A stretch of 17,949 nt of DNA from Chrysochromulina parva (lineage: Eukaryota; Haptophyta; Prymnesiales; Chrysochromulinaceae): the NCBI GenBank assembly GCA_002887195.1, contig PJAB01001039.1:1-17949 (forward strand), in the 5' to 3' direction. Positions 1 through 8,284 of the stretch are shown piece by piece. Position numbers and translations under genes: made by a program. Every line of letters starts with the position of its first letter. The stretch's first letter is position 1. The notes beneath the pieces were generated by a model that was given only the letters and a program-made list of their open reading frames with translations, searched no databases and had not been told where the DNA came from.

Positions 1-3000
1 TCACCCCCACCCCCTCCTTCACCACCGCCTCCTTCGCCTCCGCCCCCGGCACGCCCACCCCCCGCTGCCCCTCCGCCTCGGGCCCCGCCCCCTCTGTTCT
101 GTGTGAACCAACAATGGAGTGGCGTGAGCTACACGACGGGTGCCCCCGTGCCGTGCACCTACTTTACAACAACCCCGGCGGCTTGCGCTTCCTATGCCAT
201 CGCGCGGACCAGGTGCCCGGCCTCGTGCGGCACATGCCCGCCTCCCTCGCCCGCCCCACCGAACACGATGGTCATGTGCACGAACACGTGCCTCCGCCCG
301 CCCTCCCCACCGCAAGCACCACCGCCCCCGCCCGCCATGAGCCGCCGGCAATTGCAGGGCACCTCGTCTCAGTTCTTTACCATCTCCTCCGGCCTTTGCA
401 CCGTCGATCCCGCCGCCACAAACTGCATTCGCTCGCCCAACTTTCCGTCGGCGTACGCCAACAGCCAGACGTGCACCATCACGCCGACGTCGCTCGCCAT
501 CGGACGTCCCATGACAGCAACCTCCTTCTCAACGGAAGCGGGTTGGGACATTCTCAGATTGCGTAACACGGCAGGGGCGCAAGTGGCCTTCAGCGGGACT
601 ACCGGGCCTTCCAATTTCGTGTTGGGCACCGGGTCGATCGAATGGGTTTCGGACGTTTCAGTTCCCGGGGCGGGCTGGCGAGTGTGCTCCTCGCCGCCAG
701 CGCCGCCTCTCCCTCCGCGGAGCCCGCCCGCACCCCGGAGCCCGCCACCACCTGAATCTGACGGTCTTGGCACGGCATCTGACGGCGTGTGCAACGACGG
801 AGGTCCGGGCTCCGAGTTTGCGCTGTGCGCCGTGGGCACGGATTGCGCCGACTGCGGCCCGCGTTACGTGATGTTTTCGCCGTCGCCGCCGCCTGCGCTT
901 CCGCCCCCTCCGGCGCCGCCGCGCTCGCCGCCGCTGCCGCCGCAATATCCTCCGCCTTCGCCCAAGACTCCGCCTCCGCCGTCCCCGTCTACGCCTCCGC
1001 CGCTCCCACCGGCCGCGCCGCTGCTGGATCAGGGCGAGTGCGCCGTCGTCTACCTGAAGCACGACGACCCCGATACCTGGGCAATCGTGCTCTTCGACCA
1101 CCTGAACGCAGGCGATTCCCTCAAAGCGACCGACGCTGCGTACCTTGCGGGGGGGTGCGACGAGACGTGCGTCTACGCCTCCGATGGCGACTGCGACGAC
1201 GGCGGCCCGGGCTCCGAGTTCCCGCTCTGCGCCTACGGCACCGACTGCACCGATTGCGGCCCCCGCGCCTCGGGCTTTGCCGCCGGTGAGACCCATGTGA
1301 CCTACACGGCGACCACCCAGGTGAGAGCCGGCTCCGTCCTCACCAGCGCCCAGTTTACGGGCTGGGGGAACTTCCTTCCTGCCGGCGGAGATGAGATCAT
1401 CATCTACCGGGGCACCCTGACCGCCCCCACGTTCCTGTGCGGCTTCTGCAACCGCGCTGTCGCGTCTCCTACGGGTTGCAGCTTCAACGCCATTCCAGGC
1501 TCCTCGGCCATGCCCGCTGGCGTGTGGAACAACTTCCACTCCGCCACCTTTTACGGCATCTACGACCAGTGGATCTACGACACGCGCGCTCGCTCGATTG
1601 GTGGCCAGGAGGCGCCCACGTCCGGCTCCCGCGCTACGCTGCTGGCCGCCATCAGCAACCGTGCCAACTGGTATTACAGCAACGTCGGCGTCCTCGCACT
1701 CTCGACAGTCATCCCAACGGGCGGGTACACCATCGGCAACCTGCCCCCATCGGCTCCGCCCCTCTTGTCGCCTCCGTTGTCGCCACCGCCGCCATCGAGA
1801 CCGCCGCCGCCGCCGCCGCCGCCCAGCCCCCCCAAGCCGCCACCGTCGCCTCCCGCCGCGCCGCCGCCGCCGCCGCTTATGCCGGGCGACTGCCTCTTCG
1901 TCGCGATGAAAACGGACGCCCCCGACAACTTTGGCCTGCTGCTCCTCAAGACGCTGGGCTACTCGGAGACGCTCTACGTGACCGACGACACGTGGACCTC
2001 GGTGAACGGACCGTTTGGAGACCGGCCAGGCGACTCCCACCTCACGTACAGAAACGGCGTCTCCGACGTGCCCCCCGGCACGGTGCTCACCGCTGCCAAC
2101 TTCACCGGCGTGCTCGCGGCCAGCGACCTCGGCGACCAGCTGCTCGCGTACGTGGGCAACCGCACCAGCAATCCCACCATGCTGTGCGGCATCGACAACA
2201 CCGCCGAGGGATGGTACGTCCCGAATGCGTGCTCGGAGACGTGCATCTACGCCTCCGACGGCTACTGCGACGACGGCGGTCCCGGCGCCGAGTACCCGCT
2301 CTGCGCCCTCGGCTCCGACTGCGCAGATTGCGGCCCGCGCACTGCGACCATCCCACCCACGGATCGCACGTACCTTCCCTCGACCCTCGTGGATGGCTTC
2401 AGCGCATTCGCCCCTGGCCACTGGGATAACTTGGCCTACATCGGAACGAACATCGGCACCCGCCGAGTACTTCGGCAGGCGATCATGTCACCCTCCAACT
2501 GGACGTACAGCAACGTCATCGGCAACGTGGCCAGCAACATTCCGACCTACTTCGAGATCATCGGCGATCCGCCCTCCGCGCCGCCCAACCCGCCGTCCCC
2601 GCCATCCCCGCCGTCCTCGCCGCCCCCATCGCCTTCGTCGCCGCCTTCGCCTCCGAATCCCCCCACGCCGCCCCCGCCGGCGGGACCGCCCGTTGGCGCG
2701 ACGCGAATTGTGTGCCTCAACGAGTGCTCATATGCCTCCGACGGCGAGTGCCACGACGGTGGCCCGGGCGCCGAGTTGGCATGGTGCGCGCTCGGCAATG
2801 ATTGCTCCGACTGCGGCCCTCGGACTCTCCCAGCCTGCGACGCGGGTGCCGGCTGCGGCATGTGCCTGATGGCCGAGACGAACTGCCCGACCACCACGCA
2901 GGCCATGCTGACCTTGCCGCTCTGCGCCAACCCCTACTCCGTGGGCGCGGTCATCCTCCCGCCCAACGGCCGCTGCCGCGGCTCGGGCCTTTGCGGCACC

Positions 3001-6000
3001 ACGACGACCCTCAACAACTGCGACGCCTACGACGTCTACCGCATGGTCTACCGCACGATGCCCTCCCCGCCGCCCTTGCCGCCGCCACCGCCCTCGCCCT
3101 CTCCGCCGCCGCCGCCGCCGCCCTCGCCGCCGCCGCCCTCGCCCTCTCCGCCGCCGGCCGGCTGCATGAACAGCCTCGCACTCAACTACCGCCCCTTTGC
3201 TGCACGCGACGACGGCTCGTGCATCATCGGCGGCTGCACGGACTCGCGCTTCCCCCAGTACAACCCGAGCGCCAACTTCGACAACGGCGCATGCCCGCCG
3301 TTCATCCCTGGCTGCAAGAACTCGGCCGCTGCCAACTACGCGCCCGGTGCCACCGTCGACCCGTACAACTCGTGCTTCTTCGCCTACCCGGGCTGCATGG
3401 ACTCGACCAAGTTCAACTACAACCCGAGCGCCAACGTCAACTCGGGCTGCACCCCCAAAATCTTTGGCTGCATCGACTCGCGCGCGTCGAACTACAACCC
3501 TGGCTTCAACACCGCCGGCCCCCCTGATTGCATCTTCCTCGGCTGCAAGAACTCGTTGGACACCAGGTACTTTCCGCTCGCCACGATTAGCGACGGCTCG
3601 TGCCCGAACAAGCTAGGCTGCACCGACCCAACTGCGCTCAACTACAACGCCATCTACAACGTGCAGCTGAATAACTCGTGCTCGTATGGCGGCTGCATGG
3701 CCGTCGGCGATCCAAACTACAATGCGAAGAACACCTTCCAAATCCCTGGCTCGTGCGCAAGCTCTAACGCAAGCTCGGGCCGCCGCCTCGAGGAGGAGGA
3801 CGCTCCGGGTCGCCGCCTGCAGCTTTCAGGCTGCATGGACCCGGTCGCGATTTCCTATTCGGCGACCTCTACGTCGCACAATCAGGCCGCATGCTCGTAC
3901 CACGTCCTGGGCTGCACGCTCAGCACGGCGCTCAACTTCATCGCGACGGCCACGCCGGGCAACTCAGAGGCCTCGTCGTCGTGCATCGCCCGGGTCGAGG
4001 GCTGCATGTCGCCCACGGCGTTGAACTACTTGAGCATTGCCAATGTCGTGTCCACCGCTGCGGCGCCAACGCCGACCTCGCAGGGATTCGCGTGCGTGTA
4101 CCAAGTCAGTGGCTGTATGGACTCCAACGCGACCACCTACATGCCCTCGGCAACCGTCAACGTCCAATCGGCGTGTGCGTACAGCATTCCCGGTTGCCTC
4201 GTGAATACGGCCAGGAACTACAATCCGAGCGCCACCGTGAACAACGCCTCGATGTGCATCTACGACGTCTACGGCTGCCCGAACTCGGCCGCGAACAACT
4301 ATGTGGCCAACGCCAACATGCCGCTCCCGTGCACGTTCACCATTCCGGGCTGCATGTCTCCGGCGGCCTCCAATTACGACTCGCTTGCCACCCAAGACGA
4401 CGGCTCATGCGTCGTGTACTCGCCGCCGCCCAGGCCGCCGCCGCCCAAGCCACCGCCCGGCACACCCTCACCTCCAAGTCCCCCCCCTCGGCCGCCGCCA
4501 CCGCCACCGCCAGTGTTGCCTCCGCCCTCGCCGTTGCCGCCGAAGCATCCGCCGCCCTCGCCCTCGCCGCCGTCCCCACCGCCCTCGCCGCCCGCGCATC
4601 CGCCCTCGCCGCCACCGCCCTTTTTGCCCGCGAACTATGGAGCCGGGCTAGGGGTTTCCCCGGCCGGAAACGCGAAAGAGTCGACGATCCTCATCGCCGT
4701 CATCGCCGCGTGCGCCTCCGTGTTCGTCCTCGCCGTCGTCTTCGTCGCTGTCTACTACATGCGCACGAAGAAGGGCAAGTCGGCAGGCCGCGCCAGGACG
4801 GGCGTCAGCAAGCCCACCACCGAGTTGCAGGCCCTCGACGCAGGAGGAGCGAAGAAGGATAAGTACAAGCCCATCCCCATGGACCAGATCACTTATGCCG
4901 ACGAGCTCGGCACCGGCGCCTTTGGCGTCGTCTACAAGTGCACGTTCCAGGCGACCAAGTGCGCCATCAAGAAGCTGCACAAGAAGGACGAGAGGTCGGA
5001 CGCGCTCGCCACGGCGCTCATGGCCGAGTTCCACGTGATGAACGCGCTGCGCCACCCGAACGTGCTGCTCACGCTCGGCGTCGCCGAGGACAGCATCGAG
5101 GGCAGCAGGGGCATCGTCATGGAGCTCATGGAGGCCTCGCTCGCCGACGTGCTCCAGCTCGCGGCCTTCGAGCAGTACGCCACGTGGAAGGGCTCCCTCT
5201 ACTCCATCGCCTCGGACGTGAGCAACGGCATGGCCTACATCCACTTCAACAACATGCTCCACCGCGACCTCAAGCCGGGCAACGTGCTCCTCGACGCTCA
5301 GTGGGTGGCCAAGATTGCCGACTTCGGCACCGTCTTCGAAGAAGTCGACGTCAAGAAGGCGGGCAGCGACGGCGGCGACATCCAGGGCACGCCGCCCTAC
5401 ATGGCGCCCGAGATCGTGAAGATGGGCACGTACGACAAGCCGGTGGACGTGTGGGCCTTCGGGTGCATGCTCGCGCACATGGCCTCGAAGCGCCCGCCCT
5501 ACTCGTGGCTGACGCACATCGAGACGCCCAAGCAGCTCCTCCAGGTAATTGCAAGCGGCGAGTACTCGCCGCTCGAGCTGATGCTTGAGAGCGAGTCCAC
5601 GCCCGAGAAGATCAAGCAGCTTGCCAAGCAGTGCTGCCAGCCTGGCCCCATTATGCGCCCAACATTTGAGCAGATCTCGGGCCTGATCAGCGCAGCCATC
5701 GGGGACTGCGAGGACCCGCGCCCCGTGGCGCGCATCAAGAACAAGCGTCCGCTGCGCACCTCGCTTGCTGACACCGGGGGATCAGACCGCTCGAATTCGA
5801 AGGACGACTACCGCCCATCGTCGATGGACCAGTCGTACCGCGACAAGTTCAAGAACCGCTCCAAGTCGGCAGGTGGGCTCGAGAAGTCGTACCGCGCTGA
5901 TGCGGCCTCGTCGCCTTCGGTCAGAGGCTCGTCGATGACCACCGCTGAGCAGGAGGAGCCGAAGGCTTCGCTCTTCCAGACCTTCTCTGACACGCTCCTC

Positions 6001-6201
6001 ACCACCTTCACGCCTGGCAAGGCAGGGTCGGGCGGGTTCGGCGCCGCGCCTCCAACGCCGCCGAAGGCCGAGGAAGAATCGCCCCGGGTGCAGCCGGCTG
6101 CACCCGCCTTCTTGTCGACCTTTGGCCTCGGCGACACTCTCATGGCCACATTCACGCAAGGCGGTGCCAAACCGCCGGCCTCGGAGGAGGTCGACGTGTG
6201 A
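1..6201 (+). CDS. Receptor-like protein kinase with modular cysteine-rich ectodomain (5'-partial)
   Basis: The frame is open from base 1 with Ser/Pro-rich sequence, so the true start lies left of the window; 2066 residues are visible (numbered from base 1). Order: ShK-like Cys knot (34-79), CTNTC pair (93-97), CUB-like domain with a SPNFPSAY motif (124-230), DGGPG cysteine modules at 253-288, 386-422, 744-780 and 905-941, two copies of a beta-rich domain (345-580, 628-856), a Cys-rich stretch (942-1020), and 15 GCxxS repeats (1054-1473), all joined by Ser/Pro hinges. A transmembrane helix (1562-1587) is followed by a basic stop-transfer segment. The kinase domain (about 1630-1900) keeps every key residue: Gly loop GTGAFGVV, Lys1657 in CAIKK, HRDLKPGN at 1754, DFG at 1774 and GTPPYMAPE before the C-lobe. 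It resembles the TKL group and should be active. A Ser-rich tail carries a duplicated motif. Inferred role: a plasma-membrane receptor signalling by Ser/Thr phosphorylation. The ligand is unknown. Confidence 0.9.
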   Translation, partial: SPPPPPSPPPPSPPPPARPPPAAPPPRAPPPLFCVNQQWSGVSYTTGAPVPCTYFTTTPAACASYAIARTRCPASCGTCPPPSPAPPNTMVMCTNTCLRPPSPPQAPPPPPAMSRRQLQGTSSQFFTISSGLCTVDPAATNCIRSPNFPSAYANSQTCTITPTSLAIGRPMTATSFSTEAGWDILRLRNTAGAQVAFSGTTGPSNFVLGTGSIEWVSDVSVPGAGWRVCSSPPAPPLPPRSPPAPRSPPPPESDGLGTASDGVCNDGGPGSEFALCAVGTDCADCGPRYVMFSPSPPPALPPPPAPPRSPPLPPQYPPPSPKTPPPPSPSTPPPLPPAAPLLDQGECAVVYLKHDDPDTWAIVLFDHLNAGDSLKATDAAYLAGGCDETCVYASDGDCDDGGPGSEFPLCAYGTDCTDCGPRASGFAAGETHVTYTATTQVRAGSVLTSAQFTGWGNFLPAGGDEIIIYRGTLTAPTFLCGFCNRAVASPTGCSFNAIPGSSAMPAGVWNNFHSATFYGIYDQWIYDTRARSIGGQEAPTSGSRATLLAAISNRANWYYSNVGVLALSTVIPTGGYTIGNLPPSAPPLLSPPLSPPPPSRPPPPPPPPSPPKPPPSPPAAPPPPPLMPGDCLFVAMKTDAPDNFGLLLLKTLGYSETLYVTDDTWTSVNGPFGDRPGDSHLTYRNGVSDVPPGTVLTAANFTGVLAASDLGDQLLAYVGNRTSNPTMLCGIDNTAEGWYVPNACSETCIYASDGYCDDGGPGAEYPLCALGSDCADCGPRTATIPPTDRTYLPSTLVDGFSAFAPGHWDNLAYIGTNIGTRRVLRQAIMSPSNWTYSNVIGNVASNIPTYFEIIGDPPSAPPNPPSPPSPPSSPPPSPSSPPSPPNPPTPPPPAGPPVGATRIVCLNECSYASDGECHDGGPGAELAWCALGNDCSDCGPRTLPACDAGAGCGMCLMAETNCPTTTQAMLTLPLCANPYSVGAVILPPNGRCRGSGLCGTTTTLNNCDAYDVYRMVYRTMPSPPPLPPPPPSPSPPPPPPPSPPPPSPSPPPAGCMNSLALNYRPFAARDDGSCIIGGCTDSRFPQYNPSANFDNGACPPFIPGCKNSAAANYAPGATVDPYNSCFFAYPGCMDSTKFNYNPSANVNSGCTPKIFGCIDSRASNYNPGFNTAGPPDCIFLGCKNSLDTRYFPLATISDGSCPNKLGCTDPTALNYNAIYNVQLNNSCSYGGCMAVGDPNYNAKNTFQIPGSCASSNASSGRRLEEEDAPGRRLQLSGCMDPVAISYSATSTSHNQAACSYHVLGCTLSTALNFIATATPGNSEASSSCIARVEGCMSPTALNYLSIANVVSTAAAPTPTSQGFACVYQVSGCMDSNATTYMPSATVNVQSACAYSIPGCLVNTARNYNPSATVNNASMCIYDVYGCPNSAANNYVANANMPLPCTFTIPGCMSPAASNYDSLATQDDGSCVVYSPPPRPPPPKPPPGTPSPPSPPPRPPPPPPPVLPPPSPLPPKHPPPSPSPPSPPPSPPAHPPSPPPPFLPANYGAGLGVSPAGNAKESTILIAVIAACASVFVLAVVFVAVYYMRTKKGKSAGRARTGVSKPTTELQALDAGGAKKDKYKPIPMDQITYADELGTGAFGVVYKCTFQATKCAIKKLHKKDERSDALATALMAEFHVMNALRHPNVLLTLGVAEDSIEGSRGIVMELMEASLADVLQLAAFEQYATWKGSLYSIASDVSNGMAYIHFNNMLHRDLKPGNVLLDAQWVAKIADFGTVFEEVDVKKAGSDGGDIQGTPPYMAPEIVKMGTYDKPVDVWAFGCMLAHMASKRPPYSWLTHIETPKQLLQVIASGEYSPLELMLESESTPEKIKQLAKQCCQPGPIMRPTFEQISGLISAAIGDCEDPRPVARIKNKRPLRTSLADTGGSDRSNSKDDYRPSSMDQSYRDKFKNRSKSAGGLEKSYRADAASSPSVRGSSMTTAEQEEPKASLFQTFSDTLLTTFTPGKAGSGGFGAAPPTPPKAEEESPRVQPAAPAFLSTFGLGDTLMATFTQGGAKPPASEEVDV
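1033..2568 (+). repeat. Two copies of a beta-rich domain in the receptor kinase, each with a nested cysteine module
   Basis: Copy A is 1033-1740 and copy B 1882-2568, separated by a Pro-rich hinge. Both begin G(E/D)C and share a TD motif, TVLTAANFTG / SVLTSAQFTG, GD(E/Q) followed by YxG, P(T)(F/M)LCG, and end AI..(R/S)NW.YSNV with PPSAPP after it. The DGGPG cysteine module lies at 1156-1266 in copy A, before the SVLTSAQFTG block, but at 2230-2340 in copy B, after the LCG block. The domain reminds me of bacterial extracellular domains with a GDQhhhYxG signature; I cannot name a family with certainty. Confidence 0.75.
3160..4419 (+). repeat. Fifteen-copy GCxxS..NY..C cysteine repeat array
   Basis: Fifteen tandem units of about 23-37 residues, each beginning GC and usually reading GC(M/T/K/I)(D/N)S, then NYNPSA, then a second Cys near DGSC. 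The units are diverged from one another, so the array is old. Each unit probably closes a small disulphide loop and the array forms an extended stalk before the last Pro-rich hinge and the membrane. Unit 8 is enlarged by an insert carrying two GRRL motifs. Such repeats occur in many algal and some bacterial surface proteins. Confidence 0.85.
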
Positions 6202-6290
6202 AGAGGGGGTGGGAAAAGGACGTGCAAAGAGGCGGGCTCTGAGCACTGTGATGAAGGCGTCAGAAGGCGTGGGGTACCAAATAAGGGTAC

Positions 6291-6348
6291 CGGGGGGATG
6301 CGGCAGGAGGGCAGGCGTGGAGTGGCGGGGGGATGCGGCAGGAGGGCA
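6291..6348. repeat. 23-base direct repeat, period 35
   Basis: Identical 23-base copies starting CGGGGGGATGCGGCAGGAGG lie at 6291-6313 and 6326-6348, in the 3' flank of the receptor kinase gene. They look like a simple local duplication. Confidence 0.8.
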
Positions 6349-6560
6349 TAGGTGCACACCGCCATGACTGGCGTGTGCAGTCTGTTGCGAAGCTTCATCA
6401 AGCTGCAATACATGCAGCACATGTGACATAGTAGGCAAACCCCGCCGCCACATGTAATAGTTGCTAACTTGGCAACGGCTGGCAGGGTGGCCTGTGGGAG
6501 GCAGGGGCGTGGGGCGGGGGAGCGGTCGCAAATAGTCCGCATGACCGGATGACGGGTTAG

Positions 6561-6700
6561 GTGTGGGGTTTCCTGAGTGTACGACGATCTGTACGATTTG
6601 GTGGGGTTTCCCGTGTGTGTACGATCATGTACGATTTGGTGGGGCGTGGGGTTTCCTGTACGATTTGGTGGGGCTTACTGTACGAATTGGCGGGGTTAAG
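6561..6700. repeat. Degenerate GTACGATTTGGTGGGG repeat cluster
   Basis: The 16-base core GTACGATTTGGTGGGG occurs exactly at 6591, 6629 and 6658 and with two changes at 6680; GGGGTTTCC follows or precedes several copies. Spacing shortens from 38 to 29 to 22 bases. It may be a degenerate minisatellite or a cluster of protein-binding sites upstream of the next gene. Confidence 0.7.
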
Positions 6701-6716
6701 TCATGGGTTAAGTAAG

Positions 6717-6733
6717 TATAAAGGGCCTATAAA
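6717..6733 (+). promoter_or_regulatory. Double TATAAA element, possible core promoter
   Basis: Two TATAAAGGGC-like boxes overlap a short direct repeat (TATAAAGGGCC / TATAAAGGGC) at 6717 and 6728. They stand out in GC-rich DNA, just after the GTACGATTTGGTGGGG cluster and about 320 bases before the ATG at 7055. Use as a core promoter is inferred from the motif alone. Confidence 0.3.
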
Positions 6734-7054
6734 GGGCAACCATGTCGGCAACGGGGCATGGGCTCTCGCGAACGCGATCCGGGTTCGGCGGCGCTCAAGC
6801 CTCTCAAGGACAATGTGTATCGATTGCGAAACACTCTATTCCTCCCGTCCTCTTTCCTGCCGATGTAGAGCCGCCTGTCGTCGGTTCTGCACGCGCACTT
6901 GGACTGAGAGGCCACCCAAATCACGTTTGAGAGTCCACTACTCTCGATTAGGAACGTTTCATCAACTTTGCCGGTCAGCAAGTTGGTCAGCATCTAATCC
7001 GCACCCACGTGCGAGGATCCCGTGACGGACGCCCCTTCGCGCGGCTGTGCAAAG

Positions 7055-7471
7055 ATGACCACATTTGACCGCAACCAGCGCGTCGTGCTCGTCGGACTCA
7101 AAGAGCGCCACGACCTCAACGGGTGTGAGGCGAAGGTCATTCAGGAATACCAAGGGCGCGTGGCCATTTGGCTGACAGTCTCGGCAGAGTGCATTCGTGT
7201 TAAGCCAGAGAACCTCATCGTCGCAGATGAGTCGCAGACGGCGTCGCCACAAACCATCCGCGACGCCCTCGCGCCGGCACAGCAGAATGGAAGCCCAAAG
7301 GTGACGCTGCCACCATCTGCTGCAGAAACGCGAGAGCCTGTGGGCTCTGCGTTGACCACCGCGGCAATCCAAGAGATTGCTTGGGCTGTGCTGCTTGCGT
7401 TCGCCACCCTCCTCGGCGCCCTCTTCGGCACGGTCGAGAAGAAAGTGTCAGCTCGCGTTCGTGCACCATGA
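7055..7471 (+). CDS. Small SH3/KOW-like domain protein with C-terminal membrane anchor
   Basis: 138 residues from the ATG at 7055. The frame stays open upstream to 6998, but the only upstream initiator is a GTG at 7022, unlikely in a eukaryote. Residues 8-54 (VVLVGLKERHDLNG, then KPENL) match a small beta-barrel type common in algal proteins: a GL..R..LNG segment, a variable strand pair, and a closing VKPENL. It often serves in protein or nucleic-acid binding and often accompanies other domains; here it stands alone. Residues 105-127 (AIQEIAWAVLLAFATLLGAL) form a single hydrophobic helix 11 residues before the stop and followed by basic residues, the layout of a tail-anchored protein with its N-terminus in the cytosol. 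No signal peptide is visible. Function is unknown. Confidence 0.65.
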   Translation: MTTFDRNQRVVLVGLKERHDLNGCEAKVIQEYQGRVAIWLTVSAECIRVKPENLIVADESQTASPQTIRDALAPAQQNGSPKVTLPPSAAETREPVGSALTTAAIQEIAWAVLLAFATLLGALFGTVEKKVSARVRAP

Positions 7472-8284
7472 ACCCTGCCGATGCGCATGACCCCGCCCAT
7501 GACCTGCCTGCGCCTCGAAGCAACATGGAAACCGCTTCAGGGTGAAGTGTGCGCAGGCCGCTTGCGCCGGACATAGAGGCGCTGTCCCCCATCGCTCGCT
7601 CAGTAGGTGGACACTCAGGATAGGTGGGCACTCAGATGATGGCGAGTGCTCGGCGCGAGTGCGTGCTCCTCGCTATGCTCCCTTGTCGCGTGTTGAATGT
7701 GTGGTGCTCGTCCGTGCTGGTGAAGTCGAGGAGAGCTCCTCTCAGTCCCGTGTGCCGTGAGAGGATTTAGGGCAACAGTGCCAGTCAGTCAATCAGTTAT
7801 CTTTCGCGGTCTGGGACGGTCCCTCCCCGCACACACCACCGTCACTAAGTACGGCTCCCGCCGCTCCCGATCAACTACTAAACTACGGTACTAAAAAGTA
7901 CTCGCGTTAATACTTCCGTACTCGCGCTCAGCGGCTCACAGTCGTCTCTCGGTGCAAGAATTGCTTTCTTGCTTCGTTGCTTGCCTGCGCTCGCTGTGCC
8001 TGTAGATGTGACTTTTTTGAATGGAAGTTCCCGATGGTCCCGTACAGTAACTGTCCTCGCGTTCATTTTCCTCCCACTACCAAAAAAGCGCCGGCACCCC
8101 CGGTGCCGTTGAACCGGAATGGCGTCTCCACGGGACCTGTGGCTGTGCGTCTTGCCGTGATGGCAAATTAACGTGAACGTGAAACGTGTCGTGAACCGGA
8201 ATGGCGCCCGCTGGACGTCGAACATGGTCGAAACCCAACGTGATGACGTAACCGTCTTGGCGTGCTCGCGGTCGCGGGCGACGA
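7472..8284. other. Spacer with short repeats, no supported gene
   Basis: I see no convincing coding region. The stretch holds a short hairpin GTACT-AAAA-AGTAC (7888-7901), GTACTCGCG twice at 7898 and 7918 (period 20), and the 15-base direct repeat TGAACCGGAATGGCG at 8110-8124 and 8192-8206. The 3' part is presumably the promoter and leader of the gene at 8285. Exons of a spliced gene cannot be excluded. Confidence 0.4.

Larger units (their letters stand above)
6202..7054. other. Spacer between receptor kinase and small tail-anchored gene
   Basis: The first part is the 3' untranslated region of the kinase gene and holds a 23-base direct repeat. The middle holds degenerate GTACGATTTGGTGGGG repeats, and the last 340 bases follow a double TATAAA. 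Short ORFs here (for example 6742-6930) show no recognisable domain and no convincing coding character. I see no RNA gene. Confidence 0.5.

Noticed and set aside
658..2421. 587-codon minus-strand ORF antisense to the receptor kinase ectodomain
   Set aside because: It is Arg/Gly/Ala-rich without domains and mirrors the high-GC third positions of the plus-strand gene, which has clear conserved modules.
3775..3825. RXLR-EER-like effector motif (GRRLEEED)
   Set aside because: It sits in the middle of a membrane receptor ectodomain, not after an N-terminal signal peptide, so resemblance to oomycete effectors is superficial.
4648..5517. 289-codon minus-strand ORF antisense to the kinase domain
   Set aside because: The plus strand carries every kinase motif here; the antisense product is an Arg/His/Val-rich shadow.
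6561..6700. CRISPR-like array
   Set aside because: The cores are short, spacing is irregular and decreasing, and the setting is a eukaryotic nuclear spacer.
7022..7054. GTG start for the small tail-anchored protein
   Set aside because: A eukaryotic gene is expected to use ATG; the first ATG at 7055 begins just before the conserved domain.
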